NCBI RefSeq assembly: GCF_009831115.1
Contig: NZ_WUUK01000001.1
Location: forward strand, 868,001 to 932,000
DNA length: 64,000 bases
Source of the DNA: Salinicoccus hispanicus
GTDB taxonomy: Bacteria > Bacillota > Bacilli > Staphylococcales > Salinicoccaceae
Reading direction: 5' to 3'
The translations under genes and the position numbers were made by a program. Each line of letters starts with the position of its first letter. Position 1 is the stretch's first letter. The notes beneath the pieces were generated by a model. The model saw only the letters and a list, made by a program, of their open reading frames with translations, searched no databases and was not told the origin of the DNA. Below, piece after piece: positions 23,762-34,346 of this stretch.

Positions 23762-24679
23762 CTACAGTTTATTGATTTCGTTGATCATCGCCTGGATGTA
23801 GCGCTCGTCGGTATTCGGCATCTTCGGTCTATGATAGCCGGCACCGACTTCATCACATACATCCTTGCATTCCACATCATTATCGAAAAGGACTTCCAGG
23901 TGTTCACAGACGAAGCCTACAGGAAGATAGACGAAATGCTTGTATCCGTGTTCTTCATGCAGTGCTTTTGTCAGATCCTGTACATCCGGCCCGAGCCATG
24001 GATCCGGCGTATTGCCTTCCGACTGCCAGCCGACATGGACATTCTTAAGGTCAGCACTGTTCTTGATGAGTGCTGCCGTCTCTTCGAGCTGGTCCGGATA
24101 CGGATCGTTCTGCTCCTTGATCTTTTCTGGCAGACTGTGTGCACTGATAACGATGGCTGTATCTGCCAGTTCGGATTCAGGCACTTCTTCAAGTGAGGAT
24201 TTGACCGCTTCTGTCCAGAAGTCGATGAATGGCTGCTGGTGATAGTAGGACTCAACAGATTTGATTGAGATGCCGTACTTTTCAGCTTCTTCCCGAGCCC
24301 TCTTATTATAGGAGCCGACAGAAAAGTTGGAGTAGTGCGGTGCAAGTACTACAGATACCGCTTCTGTAATTCCATGATCATGCATGGATTCCACAGCTTC
24401 TTCAATGAATGGATCGATGTGCTTGAGACCGATGAAAAGTTCATACTCTACTTGATCCTGAGAGTCATTCAACTGACGGTGAAGCGCTTCTGCCTGTCTT
24501 TTTGTCGTATCAGCCAGTGGAGAGATGCCACCGATTGCCTCATAGCGATCCTTCAGATCCTGCAGCGCTTCCTCCGATGGTTTTCTGCCACGACGGATAT
24601 GAGTGTAGTATGGCTCAATATCCTCTTCTTTGTACGGGGTGCCATATGCCATTACCAGCAAACCTTTTTTCTGTTTCAT
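23762..24679 (-). CDS. hemH: Coproporphyrin ferrochelatase
   Basis: About 305 residues closely resembling staphylococcal HemH: GLLVMAYGTPYKEEDIEPYY at the start, the VVLAPHYSNFSVGSY region holding the catalytic His, SAHSLPEK, and VGFVCEHLEVLFDND with the conserved Glu. It inserts Fe(II) into coproporphyrin III. The ATG at 24679 aligns with the staphylococcal start; a GTG at 24688 overlapping the hemE stop (GTGA) is the alternative. Ribosome binding site AAAGGA lies in the end of hemE, implying co-translation. Confidence 0.94.
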   Translation of the reverse strand: MKQKKGLLVMAYGTPYKEEDIEPYYTHIRRGRKPSEEALQDLKDRYEAIGGISPLADTTKRQAEALHRQLNDSQDQVEYELFIGLKHIDPFIEEAVESMHDHGITEAVSVVLAPHYSNFSVGSYNKRAREEAEKYGISIKSVESYYHQQPFIDFWTEAVKSSLEEVPESELADTAIVISAHSLPEKIKEQNDPYPDQLEETAALIKNSADLKNVHVGWQSEGNTPDPWLGPDVQDLTKALHEEHGYKHFVYLPVGFVCEHLEVLFDNDVECKDVCDEVGAGYHRPKMPNTDERYIQAMINEINKL

Positions 24680-24684
24680 TTCAA

Positions 24685-25710
24685 TCACTGTCCTTTACTG
24701 TATTCATGTACAAATGTTGTGAGTTTCTTCAGTGTTTCGGGATCGACTTCAGGGAATACGCCGTGGCCCAGATTGAATATGTGCCCGTTATTTCCACCCT
24801 GGTCTAGAATAGCCTTTGTTTGTTTCTCAATGACATTCCAATCCGCAAGCAAAAGTGCAGGATCGAGATTGCCCTGGAGCGCCTTCTTTATGCCGGCAGC
24901 TCTCGCCTGATCGATTGAAGTTCTCCAGTCGAGTCCGATGACGTCGGTCTCGAGACTGTCCCACTCGTTAAGCAGGTGGGAGGCACCGATGCCGAAGATG
25001 ATGACCGGGGTACCCGTCTCCTTGACACTGCTGACAATCCTTTTCATTGCAGGTGAGAGATAGTATGCATAGTCTTCGCTGTTCAGTGCCCCGCCCCATG
25101 AATCGAAGATCTGGATCATGCTTGCGCCCGACTCGATCTGCGCTCTAAGATAGCGGATGTTCATATCGGCAAGCTTGTCCATCAGCTTGAACCATGTTTC
25201 CGGCTGGTTGTACATGAGCTGCTTCGTCTTATGATAATTTTTTGAAGGACCACCTTCTATCATGTAGCTTGCGACTGTAAAAGGTGCGCCACAGAAGCCG
25301 ATAAGTGGCACATTGAGCTTTTCCTTCGTCAGAATTTCGATGGTTTTATAAATATAGTCGAGATCTTTATAGGGATCGAGTTCCCCGAGTTTCTCCACGT
25401 CTTTGATGTCGCGGATCGGATTCTGTATGACCGGCCCGACCCCAGGTTTGATGTCGACATCTATACCGATGGGTGCCAGAGGAGAAACGATATCTTTATA
25501 TAGCACGGCCGCATCCACATTATAGTTTTCAACGGGTGTCGCAGTAAGATACGCGGTCAGTTCCGGCTGGCGGGTAATTTCCAGCAGGGAATACTTTTCT
25601 TTGACTTTGTTATACTCCGGCTGACTGCGTCCGACCTGTCTCATGAACCAGACAGGCGTATAATCCGTCTTTTCTCCTTTAGCTGCTTTAATTATCGTAT
25701 CATTGAACAC
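24685..25710 (-). CDS. hemE: Uroporphyrinogen decarboxylase
   Basis: About 341 residues, with ILYKDI-type active-site segments, [12 protein letters not shown] and the [16 protein letters not shown]-terminal motif. It decarboxylates uroporphyrinogen III to coproporphyrinogen III. Signature 1, normally P-x-W-x-M-R-Q-A-G-R, reads [10 protein letters not shown] here, an Ala to Val change. The start is a GTG with TTGGAGG six to seven bases before it and matches homologue length; the TTG inside that ribosome binding site (25725) is rejected. It is first in the hem cluster. Confidence 0.94.
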   Translation of the reverse strand: MFNDTIIKAAKGEKTDYTPVWFMRQVGRSQPEYNKVKEKYSLLEITRQPELTAYLTATPVENYNVDAAVLYKDIVSPLAPIGIDVDIKPGVGPVIQNPIRDIKDVEKLGELDPYKDLDYIYKTIEILTKEKLNVPLIGFCGAPFTVASYMIEGGPSKNYHKTKQLMYNQPETWFKLMDKLADMNIRYLRAQIESGASMIQIFDSWGGALNSEDYAYYLSPAMKRIVSSVKETGTPVIIFGIGASHLLNEWDSLETDVIGLDWRTSIDQARAAGIKKALQGNLDPALLLADWNVIEKQTKAILDQGGNNGHIFNLGHGVFPEVDPETLKKLTTFVHEYSKGQ

Positions 25711-25875
25711 AGTTTTTTCCTCCAATTTTTATATATCCATCAATATTCTAACACACTGATGATAATTATTATTAATTAGTACATGAATGTCAAAAATTCG
25801 ATTTATTTTTTTCAGGTTTATCTCCATCTGTATTAAGGGTATAGTCGAAATAAGACTATTTATGAGGTGAACGTA

Positions 25876-26403
25876 ATGATACTACACGTGACAACAGGAA
25901 CAATTACCTACATGCAGAATCTCAAAGCAAAACATGCGGACGTCAATCTTGCAGCCATGGGGCAGGATGCCGTTCTTTATTACGAAAATGACAGTAGCGA
26001 CAGTATCTTCAGCTCAAGGCAATCCTATGAAATTGACAATACATCCGGAGAACTGCAGGAGGATAGACCCACCTCCATCCATTTCATTCCGGTCCCTGGA
26101 AACAGAAAGGAACCGATGTACGGTCACCTCGCGGATATCAATGAGATCATGGAAAATACAAACGGCGTCATGTCATACCGTATCGGGGAGTCACTGTCGG
26201 AAGATGGATTCATCGTACTCATCCAATGGGCAAGAACTTCGACATACAATGATTTCAAGCAGACGAACAGCTACAAGAATTATCTCACCGCCGAAGCACT
26301 TGGCAAGTACCGGACGGCGGAGTCACTATTCCATAAGTCGGTCTCTTCAAAACTCTATCTGCCACTGAAAGACAATGAAGCCGACACTGAAGACGAATTT
26401 TAA
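25876..26403 (+). CDS. traP: TRAP/HmoB-like antibiotic-biosynthesis-monooxygenase-fold protein
   Basis: About 175 residues. The C-terminal half (about 100-165) has the ABM-like pattern NGVMSYRIGESLSEDGFIVL and the aromatic-rich TYNDFKQTNSYKNYLT. It corresponds in position and length to staphylococcal TraP and bacillar HmoB, a haem-degrading monooxygenase. Early claims of a quorum-sensing role for TRAP were not upheld, so haem or oxidative-stress function is the safer reading, which its place beside hemE supports. Start: ATG with GAGGTGA upstream. Confidence 0.8.
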   Translation: MILHVTTGTITYMQNLKAKHADVNLAAMGQDAVLYYENDSSDSIFSSRQSYEIDNTSGELQEDRPTSIHFIPVPGNRKEPMYGHLADINEIMENTNGVMSYRIGESLSEDGFIVLIQWARTSTYNDFKQTNSYKNYLTAEALGKYRTAESLFHKSVSSKLYLPLKDNEADTEDEF

Positions 26404-26430
26404 GCGACTGATATGATCAGTCGCTTAATT
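26402..26430. terminator. Bidirectional terminator between traP and ecsB
   Basis: AAGCGACTGA-TATGA-TCAGTCGCTT, T-rich on the plus side; overlaps both stop codons. Confidence 0.82.
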
Positions 26431-27619
26431 CTTTTTCTTTTTTATATACAGTTCTGCTCAAGCTTCTGTTGATGATGTAGCCCCATAACGGAAACAGTGC
26501 AATAAGGAAGAAATATTCATAATGGATTCCGAGGAATATAAGGCTGAAAAGAATGCTGATTGCAAGAACAAGCTTATGCGAATAGACTACATAGCTTCTC
26601 TGGATGAATCCACGATCCACCGGCCAGACTTTCGGCCACAGCAGATAGGCCTGGGCTGTATAGATCTGGGACATCTGAAGTACAATGATATAGATGCCGA
26701 ACAGCACAATGATGATGGAGAGATAAAGATTGCCGATCCAGACCATGACAATGCCGAACAGCAGAATCAGCCGTAGTATGATCATCGGCAGATCATGACT
26801 TCGTGCAAACGTTCTGTAGAATAGGTACTCATACATTTTTTCCTTGCTGAAGGCACGGCCTTTAGGCTGCCACAGGAAAGGATCCAGGTATTTTCTTCTT
26901 TTGAACTGCTTGTCGATATGGCTGACATTGGTAAACAGGGCAACATTCCGGTAATAGCTGTTGAGCTTTGATGTCTCATAGTCTATCATGGCGTTCCAGT
27001 CAAGGCGTGGGTGGCTTCTGTGCCTGGCATATACAAGCCCACCGCAGTACACTAGACTAGCAGGCAGCAGCCATAATGGACTTTGCAGAATCAGCAATAG
27101 GAAAATAAAGCTCACACCGATGAGACTTGCGAGCATCACTGGATTCGACAAGCTGGAGTTTATGACAGCCTTCTTGATATGGAAGTTCAGTATATAGAAG
27201 ATGATGGCTCCGGCGATGAAAGAGACGATTTCAGCCAGGCTATGCCCCACTGTCAGAAGAAACACAGCAATAGCGCCGCCAACAAGCGGCTTGATGATGC
27301 CGAGAGTCAATGAGTATCTATCGGCAGCCGACAGGTACTTGCCGAACTTCGCCTCATAGGGCAGCAGAAAAATGCCGTCCGCCTCTTTCAGCAATGTCCG
27401 GTAGGTCGGAATGAGCAGGGTGCTGACCAGAAATGCAGCAATTACATCCAGCCATGCGGACGGTTCGAGGGTCTCCAGCAGACTGAGCAGGGAATAGAGG
27501 AAGAATCCGGCTGTAATCGTCAGAAAGATAAGGAAATGACTGTTGAATATGAATTTCCCATAATAGCTTCTTCTCGCTATGTCCTCATTCATCCTGCCTC
27601 TGAATAGTTGATCAGACAT
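26417..27619 (-). CDS. ecsB: ABC transporter permease EcsB
   Basis: About 400 residues with roughly ten hydrophobic segments arranged in pairs and the EcsB-type N-terminal FRGRMNEDIARRSYYGKFIF. With EcsA it forms an ABC complex; in staphylococci and bacilli loss of Ecs affects protein secretion, intramembrane proteolysis and peptide pheromone export. The ATG at 27619 overlaps the ecsA stop by eight bases; a TTG two codons upstream, better spaced from GGGGG, is possible. Directly downstream of ecsA, surely one operon. Confidence 0.9.
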   Translation of the reverse strand: MSDQLFRGRMNEDIARRSYYGKFIFNSHFLIFLTITAGFFLYSLLSLLETLEPSAWLDVIAAFLVSTLLIPTYRTLLKEADGIFLLPYEAKFGKYLSAADRYSLTLGIIKPLVGGAIAVFLLTVGHSLAEIVSFIAGAIIFYILNFHIKKAVINSSLSNPVMLASLIGVSFIFLLLILQSPLWLLPASLVYCGGLVYARHRSHPRLDWNAMIDYETSKLNSYYRNVALFTNVSHIDKQFKRRKYLDPFLWQPKGRAFSKEKMYEYLFYRTFARSHDLPMIILRLILLFGIVMVWIGNLYLSIIIVLFGIYIIVLQMSQIYTAQAYLLWPKVWPVDRGFIQRSYVVYSHKLVLAISILFSLIFLGIHYEYFFLIALFPLWGYIINRSLSRTVYKKEKELSD

Positions 27620-28352
27620 CCGCAATGCCGCCCCCTGTTATTCTCAAGTACACTTCATCCAGAGTGGCACCGGGCATATTGAATTCCAACCGCAGTGATT
27701 CCAGGCTCCCAAGAGCAATCAGACGGCCCTCATCTATGATTGCGAAACGGTCGCAGTATCTTTCCGCTGTCGCGAGGATATGCGTACTCATCAGTATCGA
27801 ACGCCCTTTATGCTTCTCTTCAACCATCAGATTTATGAGGGACTCTATACCGAGCGGATCCAGCCCAAGAAACGGTTCATCTATGATATATAAGTTTGGA
27901 TGCGACAGGAATGCACATATCAGCATCACTTTCTGCTTCATCCCTTTTGAGAAATGTGTTGGAAACATATCCACTTTCGTCTCCAGCCTGAATATTTCAA
28001 GCAGACGCCCTGAACGTTCCAGTGCAGTGCCTTCATCTATGCCATATGCCATTGCAGTCATCTGGATATGCTCTCTAAGCGTCAGTTCCTCATAGAGCAC
28101 CGGGGATTCCGGAATGTAGGCAAGCTGTCTGCGGTAGGCTTCTATATCCGTTTCGGCGGTCAAGCCCCCTACTTTGATTTCACCAGAGTGTGGTCTCAGA
28201 AGCCCCAGTATATGCTTGATGGTGGTACTCTTTCCGGCACCGTTCAGACCGATGAGTCCGACAATCTCACCCTCCTCTATATTGAAGGAGATATCCTGTA
28301 TTACCGGTGTCTTCGAATAGCCACCCGTCAGTTGATTTATTTGAAGTACCAT
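27612..28352 (-). CDS. ecsA: ABC transporter ATP-binding protein EcsA
   Basis: A 246-residue ATPase: Walker A GLNGAGKSTT (about residues 36-45), signature FSKGMKQKV (the C-loop, with FSKGM instead of LSGGQ), Walker B LYIIDEPFLGLDP, and switch His in STHI. It powers the EcsB permease. AAGGAAGT lies just before the ATG. It is divergent from hit with a short intergenic region, the standard ecs-hit arrangement. Confidence 0.94.
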   Translation of the reverse strand: MVLQINQLTGGYSKTPVIQDISFNIEEGEIVGLIGLNGAGKSTTIKHILGLLRPHSGEIKVGGLTAETDIEAYRRQLAYIPESPVLYEELTLREHIQMTAMAYGIDEGTALERSGRLLEIFRLETKVDMFPTHFSKGMKQKVMLICAFLSHPNLYIIDEPFLGLDPLGIESLINLMVEEKHKGRSILMSTHILATAERYCDRFAIIDEGRLIALGSLESLRLEFNMPGATLDEVYLRITGGGIADV

Positions 28353-28437
28353 ATTCGACTTCCTTTTAATTAATATATATTATTTGTATACTTATACTAA
28401 ACAAATATATCACAACTGAACAATGGAGGTACAACGA

Positions 28438-28866
28438 ATGAGCAAAACTATTTTTGAACAGATTGCAGCTGGTGAAATTCCTGCCAACATCGTCTACGAA
28501 GATGAAGTCTGCATTGCATTCACGGACGCTTTCCCACTATCGAAAGGACATACGCTCGTCGTGCCGAGACAGCCGGTGGAAAATATCTACGACCTGGATG
28601 AAGAAACAGGCGCCCACCTGATGAAAGTCATCACAAAAGTCGCCAACGCCATCAGAAGTGCTTTTTCGCCGGATGGTCTCAACGTAGTACAGAATAATGG
28701 CTCCTATGCATCCCAATCCGTATTCCACATCCATTTCCACCTGATTCCACGGTACAAGGAGGAGTATGATGGATTCGGCTATCAGTGGGAACAGGATCCG
28801 AATAAACGGACAGATGAGGAAAAATCCGAAATAGAAAACACTATACGCACCCATTTGAATGCTTAA
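28438..28866 (+). CDS. hit: HIT-family nucleotide-binding protein
   Basis: A 142-residue protein with the histidine triad QSVFHIHFHLIPR (H-x-H-x-H) near residues 97-109 and the N-terminal IFEQIAAGEIPANIVYEDE typical of HINT proteins. These hydrolyse nucleoside phosphoramidates or related nucleotides. TGGAGGT precedes the ATG. Divergent from ecsA; Bacillus names it Hit/HitA in the same place. Physiological substrate unknown. Confidence 0.93.
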   Translation: MSKTIFEQIAAGEIPANIVYEDEVCIAFTDAFPLSKGHTLVVPRQPVENIYDLDEETGAHLMKVITKVANAIRSAFSPDGLNVVQNNGSYASQSVFHIHFHLIPRYKEEYDGFGYQWEQDPNKRTDEEKSEIENTIRTHLNA

Positions 28867-28915
28867 CTCTTCAGGAGTCAGGGTATGTGTAAGAAAAAAA
28901 GGACGTGACACTACT

Positions 28916-29272
28916 ATGAAATTCAAAAATATTGCGATCGGTTTTCTCGTAGGTGCAACCGGCGGAACTCTGATTGCAGTACTGAACGCACCAAAGTCCG
29001 GAAGTGAACTGCAGTCTTCATTGAAATCTAATTCGGGAAATCTTAAAACACAGATGGACCAGCTTAAAATAGAAGCAAATGAAGTGAAATCATCATTCCT
29101 GAAAACCAAGCATGAATCCCAGGAAGTGTTCAATACACTCGGTGACGAAATCAAAGCGATGATCAGCAACTACCAGGCCGACATCAACCCGAATATAGAA
29201 CATATAAAAGGCGATGTGGAGAATCTCCAGAACAGAGCTGAAGAAGTTCAAGATACGTTCACAAAAAAATAG
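28916..29272 (+). CDS. YtxH-domain membrane-anchored protein (YhaH-like)
   Basis: A 118-residue protein with one N-terminal glycine-rich membrane helix (IAIGFLVGATGGTLIAVL, about residues 5-22) followed by a long helical, coiled-coil-like region. This is the YtxH layout; the Bacillus yhaH gene lies in the same place between hit and prsA. A stress-related membrane scaffold is suggested by the family, not shown. The ATG at 28916 follows AAAGGAC; upstream in-frame ATG overlaps the hit stop. Confidence 0.78.
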   Translation: MKFKNIAIGFLVGATGGTLIAVLNAPKSGSELQSSLKSNSGNLKTQMDQLKIEANEVKSSFLKTKHESQEVFNTLGDEIKAMISNYQADINPNIEHIKGDVENLQNRAEEVQDTFTKK

Positions 29273-29280
29273 TGCTCAGG

Positions 29281-29320
29281 AAGTGGCGGTTGTACAATCA
29301 TTTGTACGCCGCCACTTTAT
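29281..29320 (+). terminator. Terminator before prsA
   Basis: AAGTGGCGG and CCGCCACTT flank an inner TTGTAC/GTAC helix, followed by TATTGTG. A weak U-tract, so some read-through into prsA is possible. Confidence 0.7.
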
Positions 29321-29365
29321 TGTGCTATATTAATTTCTGTAGCCATAATTAAAGGAGATTTGCAG

Positions 29366-30415
29366 ATGAAGAAGAAATTAGCGCCGATCGTCGTAGGCCT
29401 TGGACTTGTAGGGCTTGCCGGCTGTGGGAATGACAACAGCAGCGATAATGCAGCAGAGAATGAAAACGAATTCGGCAACGTACTCGCTACCAGTGATGCT
29501 GGCGATGTCACGACCGACGATATACTTAATGAACTTGGAACCGATAATATTGCGAACCGTACATTCCAGCTGACATTGGATAGTATACTGCAGGATAAAT
29601 ACTCTGAAGCAGTCGACCGCGAAGAAATCGAAACCCAGATCAATGAGGAGATTGAAGCAATGGGCGGAGAGGAACAGTTCGCCATGGTACTTCAGCAGCA
29701 GCAGCCGGGTATGACTGTCGAAACCTACAAGGAGCAGCGTATCAATAATGCATACCACGATGCGTTCTTCGCCGAGAAATTTGAAGTGACAGATGAAGAA
29801 GCAATGGAATCCGTACGGGAAGCGTCACATATCCTTATCCAGACTTCTGATGAAGAAGATGGGCTGAGTGATTCAGAAGCGAAAGAAAAAGCGGAGTCCC
29901 TGCTCCAGGAAATAAATGATGGAAGAGACTTCGGGGAAGTTGCCACCGAGGAATCTGATGATACAGGCAGTGCCCAGAATAATGGTGAACTCGGCTATGT
30001 ACAGCAGGGCCAGATGGTAGAACCATTTGAAAATGCTCTGTTTGAACTTGAAAAAGGTGAAGTATCCGACGTTGTGGAGTCTGAATTCGGATACCATATC
30101 ATCAAGAGGCATGAGGAAGAAAATATAGACGAAGAACTGGATACGATCAAACCTCAGATTGTCTCCCAGAAAATCCAGGAGAATCAGGAACAGGTTCTCG
30201 GATTCTATAGCGACCTGCTCGAAGAATACAATGCAGAGTTTGAAAATGAAGACATCCGTACGTATATTGAAGAAACATACTTGAATGCAGACAGCGAAGC
30301 ATCCACTGAAGAAGGTTCTGCCGAAGAGTCGACAGAGGAAGCCTCTTCTGAAGAAGCGACGACTGAAGAAGCTTCTACTGAGGAGTCCACTGAGGAAACT
30401 TCATCTGAAGAATAA
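29366..30415 (+). CDS. prsA: Foldase lipoprotein PrsA
   Basis: A 349-residue lipoprotein: signal peptide with lipobox LAG-C (Cys20), an N-terminal helical chaperone region, and a parvulin-type peptidyl-prolyl isomerase domain at about residues 150-250 (ASHILIQT, GELGYVQQGQMVEPFENALF, EFGYHIIK). PrsA folds secreted proteins at the outer membrane face. The last ~40 residues are a Ser/Thr/Glu-only tail not present in S. aureus PrsA. AAAGGAGATTT precedes the ATG at 29366. Confidence 0.95.
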   Translation: MKKKLAPIVVGLGLVGLAGCGNDNSSDNAAENENEFGNVLATSDAGDVTTDDILNELGTDNIANRTFQLTLDSILQDKYSEAVDREEIETQINEEIEAMGGEEQFAMVLQQQQPGMTVETYKEQRINNAYHDAFFAEKFEVTDEEAMESVREASHILIQTSDEEDGLSDSEAKEKAESLLQEINDGRDFGEVATEESDDTGSAQNNGELGYVQQGQMVEPFENALFELEKGEVSDVVESEFGYHIIKRHEEENIDEELDTIKPQIVSQKIQENQEQVLGFYSDLLEEYNAEFENEDIRTYIEETYLNADSEASTEEGSAEESTEEASSEEATTEEASTEESTEETSSEE

Positions 30416-30418
30416 AAA

Positions 30419-30456
30419 AAGAACGCGGGACATATATATGTCCCGCGTTCTTTGTC
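30419..30456. terminator. Bidirectional terminator between prsA and yhaM
   Basis: GAACGCGGGACATA pairs with TATGTCCCGCGTTC, with A6 on one side and TTTG on the other. Confidence 0.85.
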
Positions 30457-30459
30457 GTT

Positions 30460-31401
30460 CTAGTCGAGCGTTTCCGGCCGATAGAAGAAACGGTTCTCAA
30501 GCGGGAAAACCCGCTCTGTAAACTGTCCTTTTTCGGCCTTTTCCACATGCTTGTCCATCATCATCATACGTGCATCGATATTGTCGATAAAATGCAGAAT
30601 TTCTGCTTCTTTCAGCATCGGCGGCTTCGGAGACCCGTATTCGAGCTTGCCGTGGTGGCTCAGTATCATATGCTTGAGCAGCATGACTTCTTCGCCGTCG
30701 ATGTTCATGTCTTCCGCCACTCTGGAAATTTCTTCACTGGCAATGACAATATGCCCAATTAGATTTCCTTCAACCGTATACGTCGTCCCCACCGGTCCTG
30801 ACAGCTCTTTGACTTTTCCAATATCATGAAGGATGATACTGCTGTAGAGCAGACTCCGATTCAAGGATGGATAGATGTCACATAATGCTTCTGCAGTTCT
30901 CAGCATATAGTGTACATGATAGGCAAGACCGGAGACGAAATCATGATGATTCGTCATGGCTGCCGGAAAACTCAGGAATTCTTTCCTATACTTACTCAAA
31001 ATCTGTCGTACAATCCGCTGCAGGCTGCCGTTTTCTATCTTTATTACATAGTCCATGATGCTTTCATACAAAGTATCTTCATCAATCGGCGCCTTTTCCA
31101 CAAAATCTTTAGGATTCAGGTCATCCGCTTCAGTGGCTGTTCTGAATGCAGCGATCTTCATCTGCTTCTTATTCCGATAGTCGATGACGTCCCCTTTGAC
31201 CTTGATGAGTGTCTCCGGTTGCAGGACCTCCATGTCTTCACGGGAGACCGACCATAGCTTCGCTTCGATATCACCTGTACGATCCTGAAGGAAAAGTGTC
31301 ATATACGGCTTGCCCTGGGATGTGACACCTTGCTGGCTCCTCTTTATCAGGTAGAATGATTCAACCGTATCGCCTGGTTTCAATTTGGATATACTATTCA
31401 A
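30460..31401 (-). CDS. yhaM: 3'-5' exoribonuclease YhaM (Cbf1)
   Basis: About 313 residues. An N-terminal OB-fold domain (about 1-100; [15 protein letters not shown]) and a C-terminal HD domain with [16 protein letters not shown], the HD pair in [12 protein letters not shown], and [17 protein letters not shown] supplying the metal-binding His and Asp residues. It trims RNA 3' ends and can act on DNA. The start is read as TTG (31401) six bases after GAGGTG at the end of yhaN; the GTG inside that ribosome binding site (31410) is unlikely. It is the last gene of the yhaO-yhaN-yhaM operon. Confidence 0.9.
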   Translation of the reverse strand: MNSISKLKPGDTVESFYLIKRSQQGVTSQGKPYMTLFLQDRTGDIEAKLWSVSREDMEVLQPETLIKVKGDVIDYRNKKQMKIAAFRTATEADDLNPKDFVEKAPIDEDTLYESIMDYVIKIENGSLQRIVRQILSKYRKEFLSFPAAMTNHHDFVSGLAYHVHYMLRTAEALCDIYPSLNRSLLYSSIILHDIGKVKELSGPVGTTYTVEGNLIGHIVIASEEISRVAEDMNIDGEEVMLLKHMILSHHGKLEYGSPKPPMLKEAEILHFIDNIDARMMMMDKHVEKAEKGQFTERVFPLENRFFYRPETLD

Positions 31402-31411
31402 ATTCAGCACC

Positions 31412-34339
31412 TCATTTTACTCTTTCTTTAAGTTTGACCGTCTGGGAGGAAGAAATGGCATTGTCCAGGTTGCATGTAAAGTACAGCACCTGATCCTTAA
31501 CTTCACTGCGCAGATAGTCCATGATAATTTTTTTGCGCTCCTTGTCGAAATGGACGAAAGCATCGTCGATGATGAGCGGCAGCTGATAGTACCCTTTCAA
31601 TGCCTTGATCAGGCTGAGTCTCAGGCTGATATAGAGCATCTCCTTGGTCGACTGTGACAGTTCAAGCGGATGGAAAAGCTGTCCATTGACATGTCTTACC
31701 TTGATGCCGTCCTCATCATAGATGACGTTGATATAGCGTCCCCGTGTCACTTTCTCGAAAATGCTCCGCGCTTCCTCGATGACTACAGGCAGTCTTTCAT
31801 CCTTGATTGCCTTGATATGTGTTTCTATAAGGATCCGGATATAGTTCAGGGACATGTATTCCTGTGACAGGTTCTGGATGAAAGTCTTCTTCATTTCAAA
31901 CTGGTGATTGACCTCACTCAGCTTGCCGTCGCTCTCCAGGTTGCTGATTTCAGAATTCAATTCTGCAAGGATTTTCTGTTCATCCTGGACCTTCTGGTTG
32001 AACTCTTCTATCTGTCCTGAAATGTTATCTTCCTCTTCCTTCAGATCAGCAAGAAGGAATTTCGACAGTTCATTCCTCGTATCATAATCGAAATGCTCCT
32101 CTTCAAGCTTTTCACTCAGTTCCCTGAATCGTTCAATGTTGCTGTGGTATTCCTGATACTTCCTAGCGAAATAATAGTACTCTTCTTCATCCTCTGCATC
32201 AACATAGTCGAAGAGCTGGACAATCTCCGCACTGCCTGCACTATTCCTTTCGGAAAGTACTTTGATTTCATTCTCAAGCAGGCCGATCTGATCTTTGAGT
32301 CTATTATGGTGGTTTTCATCCTTGTACATTTTTGAAACCATGCTTTTAATATCGTAGAAAATGGTACTGTCATCATAATGGATATCGAACTTCAGGAGCT
32401 CGTCTTTGACTGATCTTTTAAATTCCTTCAGCTCGCGATTGATATTTTCCATTTCCACATTGTGCCTGTTGATCTGATTTCTCTTCTGCTTGATCTCCCT
32501 GATGGTATGAATGGCATCGACAATGGTCTTGTTCTCGATATCCGGATTCACTTTCAGATCCTGCTTGATTGCGGCAAGGTCAGTATTCAGTGAATCATGA
32601 TTGGTTTCCTTCAGTGCCAGCGTTTCCTTCATTTCTTCCAATCTGACATTGGAAGAAATTCTCTTTGTCTTCTGTGTCTTCAGATCCATCTTCAGATCCC
32701 TGGCATCATTGAGGTCGAAATCAACATTATTGTTTCTTTTTATTGTTTCAATGACCGCCTTGAGTTCCTTGACTTCGTCTTCATAGTCGTTCCTCAAGGA
32801 ATCATCTTCCTTCTGGTTCGTCAAAACAAGAAGCAGCATTGTGACGGCACCGATTGCTGCAAAGATGCCACCCATCAGCCAATTTGAATTGAAGAGATAG
32901 AATATGCCGGTAATGAGTGCGATGATGCTGATACCGATGATGAGTCCCGACTGTCCCCGCTTGATCCGGTTGCGTTCTTTCTTTTCCCGCTCATAGTCCT
33001 TTTCGATGAGCCTGAACATCTTTTCCTTCTCTTTCAGCTCGAACTCCCGATCAGTCACTTCCTTCTTGATGCGGATGCGATCATCGCTGATCTGCTCTTC
33101 TTCAAGACGTTCTATATCATGATTCAACTGTTTGACATCCGACTTCAGGTGGTCGATCTCCCGCACAAGGAACTGCTCCTCAAGAGCGACCTCATCAATT
33201 TTTGAGAGTACTGTCTGGACAGACTCCTTGACGATGTTCGAATCATCCACTTCATGGTGTTCTTGATTCCAGCCGATATCACGTCTGAGTTGCAGAATTT
33301 CTTCCTCCAGTGTTTCAATTGCTGAAGTGAGCCGTGCGTATTCAAGATTCTTCTGCTTGATATCCGGCTCCTTCTTCTGGATGCTTTCCAAATAGGACAA
33401 TTGGGTCTTATCCGGCAATAGGATGCCTGCCATCTCGTTTTTCAGCACTTTGAGCTTCTCTGACCTGAGCGCGATATCCTGTTTGGTCTGCTGGACCTGG
33501 TTTTTCAAAGCTTCATAGCGTTCCAGGCCCTGCTCAGGAAAGATGACGGGATCTATATTCAGCTTGTCCTCAAGTGATTTCCACTCTTTGATGTCCTTAT
33601 GATACATGACTTCCTTCATCTTCTGCTTGCGCACCGTATCCAGCTGATACAGTGCATTCTTCTTGGCATTGAGACTTTCTTCAGTCTTGATTCTTTCATT
33701 GACCAGATGCTTATACTGCTCCTCGGTCTGTTCCAATACTTTGATTCTGCTGGTGATATCAGACATCTCTTCCATTTCCCTATTCAGTTCCGGATTGACG
33801 CCATTCTTCTTGTATATGGATTTCATTTCGTTATCGATGGCGCTGAGCATCTCATCATATTCATGGGAGCCGAGTGCACCGGCACGGAGCAGATATTCCT
33901 GCAGCTTATCTTCGGTCATGTTCTTATGGATGTCCTGAAGACCGAGTACATCAAATGAGAATATTGAGCGGTACGTCTTCTTGTCGATGAAGTTCAGCTT
34001 CTTGATCAGCCAGTCCTCACCTCTCACCGTACCATCATTGAAGTAGACCTTCACATCTCCCTGTACCTTGCCTTTGATACGCTCGATTTCGATGGGACCA
34101 TCCTCATCCGGGAACTCCACGGTAATCTTGCCGCCATACAGATTATGCATGCGTGGTTCCCTTCTCGGTTCCTGCTCCTTACGTGTCGGAAAACCGAACA
34201 GGATCGAATGGATAAATGACTGCATTGTTGATTTTCCGGCTTCGTTTTCTCCGAAAAATTGGATGAAATGCTGATTTGTGTTTATTTCCGTTTCCGTAAT
34301 CTTTCCATAGCCATATATATTCAGTCCAATAATTTTCAT
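31412..34339 (-). CDS. yhaN: SbcC/Rad50-like ATPase YhaN
   Basis: A 975-residue SMC-like ATPase. Walker [10 protein letters not shown] lies at residues 30-38, long coiled coils fill the middle, and the C-terminal part ([33 protein letters not shown] signature, [11 protein letters not shown] Walker B) completes the nucleotide site. Unlike SbcC, two membrane-type helices interrupt the coiled coil (about 460-510), and no zinc-hook CxxC is seen. It pairs with the upstream nuclease YhaO, so a membrane-tethered nucleolytic complex is likely. Gap to yhaO is seven bases. Confidence 0.88.
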   Translation of the reverse strand: MKIIGLNIYGYGKITETEINTNQHFIQFFGENEAGKSTMQSFIHSILFGFPTRKEQEPRREPRMHNLYGGKITVEFPDEDGPIEIERIKGKVQGDVKVYFNDGTVRGEDWLIKKLNFIDKKTYRSIFSFDVLGLQDIHKNMTEDKLQEYLLRAGALGSHEYDEMLSAIDNEMKSIYKKNGVNPELNREMEEMSDITSRIKVLEQTEEQYKHLVNERIKTEESLNAKKNALYQLDTVRKQKMKEVMYHKDIKEWKSLEDKLNIDPVIFPEQGLERYEALKNQVQQTKQDIALRSEKLKVLKNEMAGILLPDKTQLSYLESIQKKEPDIKQKNLEYARLTSAIETLEEEILQLRRDIGWNQEHHEVDDSNIVKESVQTVLSKIDEVALEEQFLVREIDHLKSDVKQLNHDIERLEEEQISDDRIRIKKEVTDREFELKEKEKMFRLIEKDYEREKKERNRIKRGQSGLIIGISIIALITGIFYLFNSNWLMGGIFAAIGAVTMLLLVLTNQKEDDSLRNDYEDEVKELKAVIETIKRNNNVDFDLNDARDLKMDLKTQKTKRISSNVRLEEMKETLALKETNHDSLNTDLAAIKQDLKVNPDIENKTIVDAIHTIREIKQKRNQINRHNVEMENINRELKEFKRSVKDELLKFDIHYDDSTIFYDIKSMVSKMYKDENHHNRLKDQIGLLENEIKVLSERNSAGSAEIVQLFDYVDAEDEEEYYYFARKYQEYHSNIERFRELSEKLEEEHFDYDTRNELSKFLLADLKEEEDNISGQIEEFNQKVQDEQKILAELNSEISNLESDGKLSEVNHQFEMKKTFIQNLSQEYMSLNYIRILIETHIKAIKDERLPVVIEEARSIFEKVTRGRYINVIYDEDGIKVRHVNGQLFHPLELSQSTKEMLYISLRLSLIKALKGYYQLPLIIDDAFVHFDKERKKIIMDYLRSEVKDQVLYFTCNLDNAISSSQTVKLKERVK

Positions 34340-34346
34340 ATATCCA

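Noticed and set aside
25876-26403. Quorum-sensing regulator role for the TRAP homologue
   Set aside because: The proposed RNAIII link of TRAP was not upheld; the fold and the hem neighbourhood fit haem or oxidative-stress function better.
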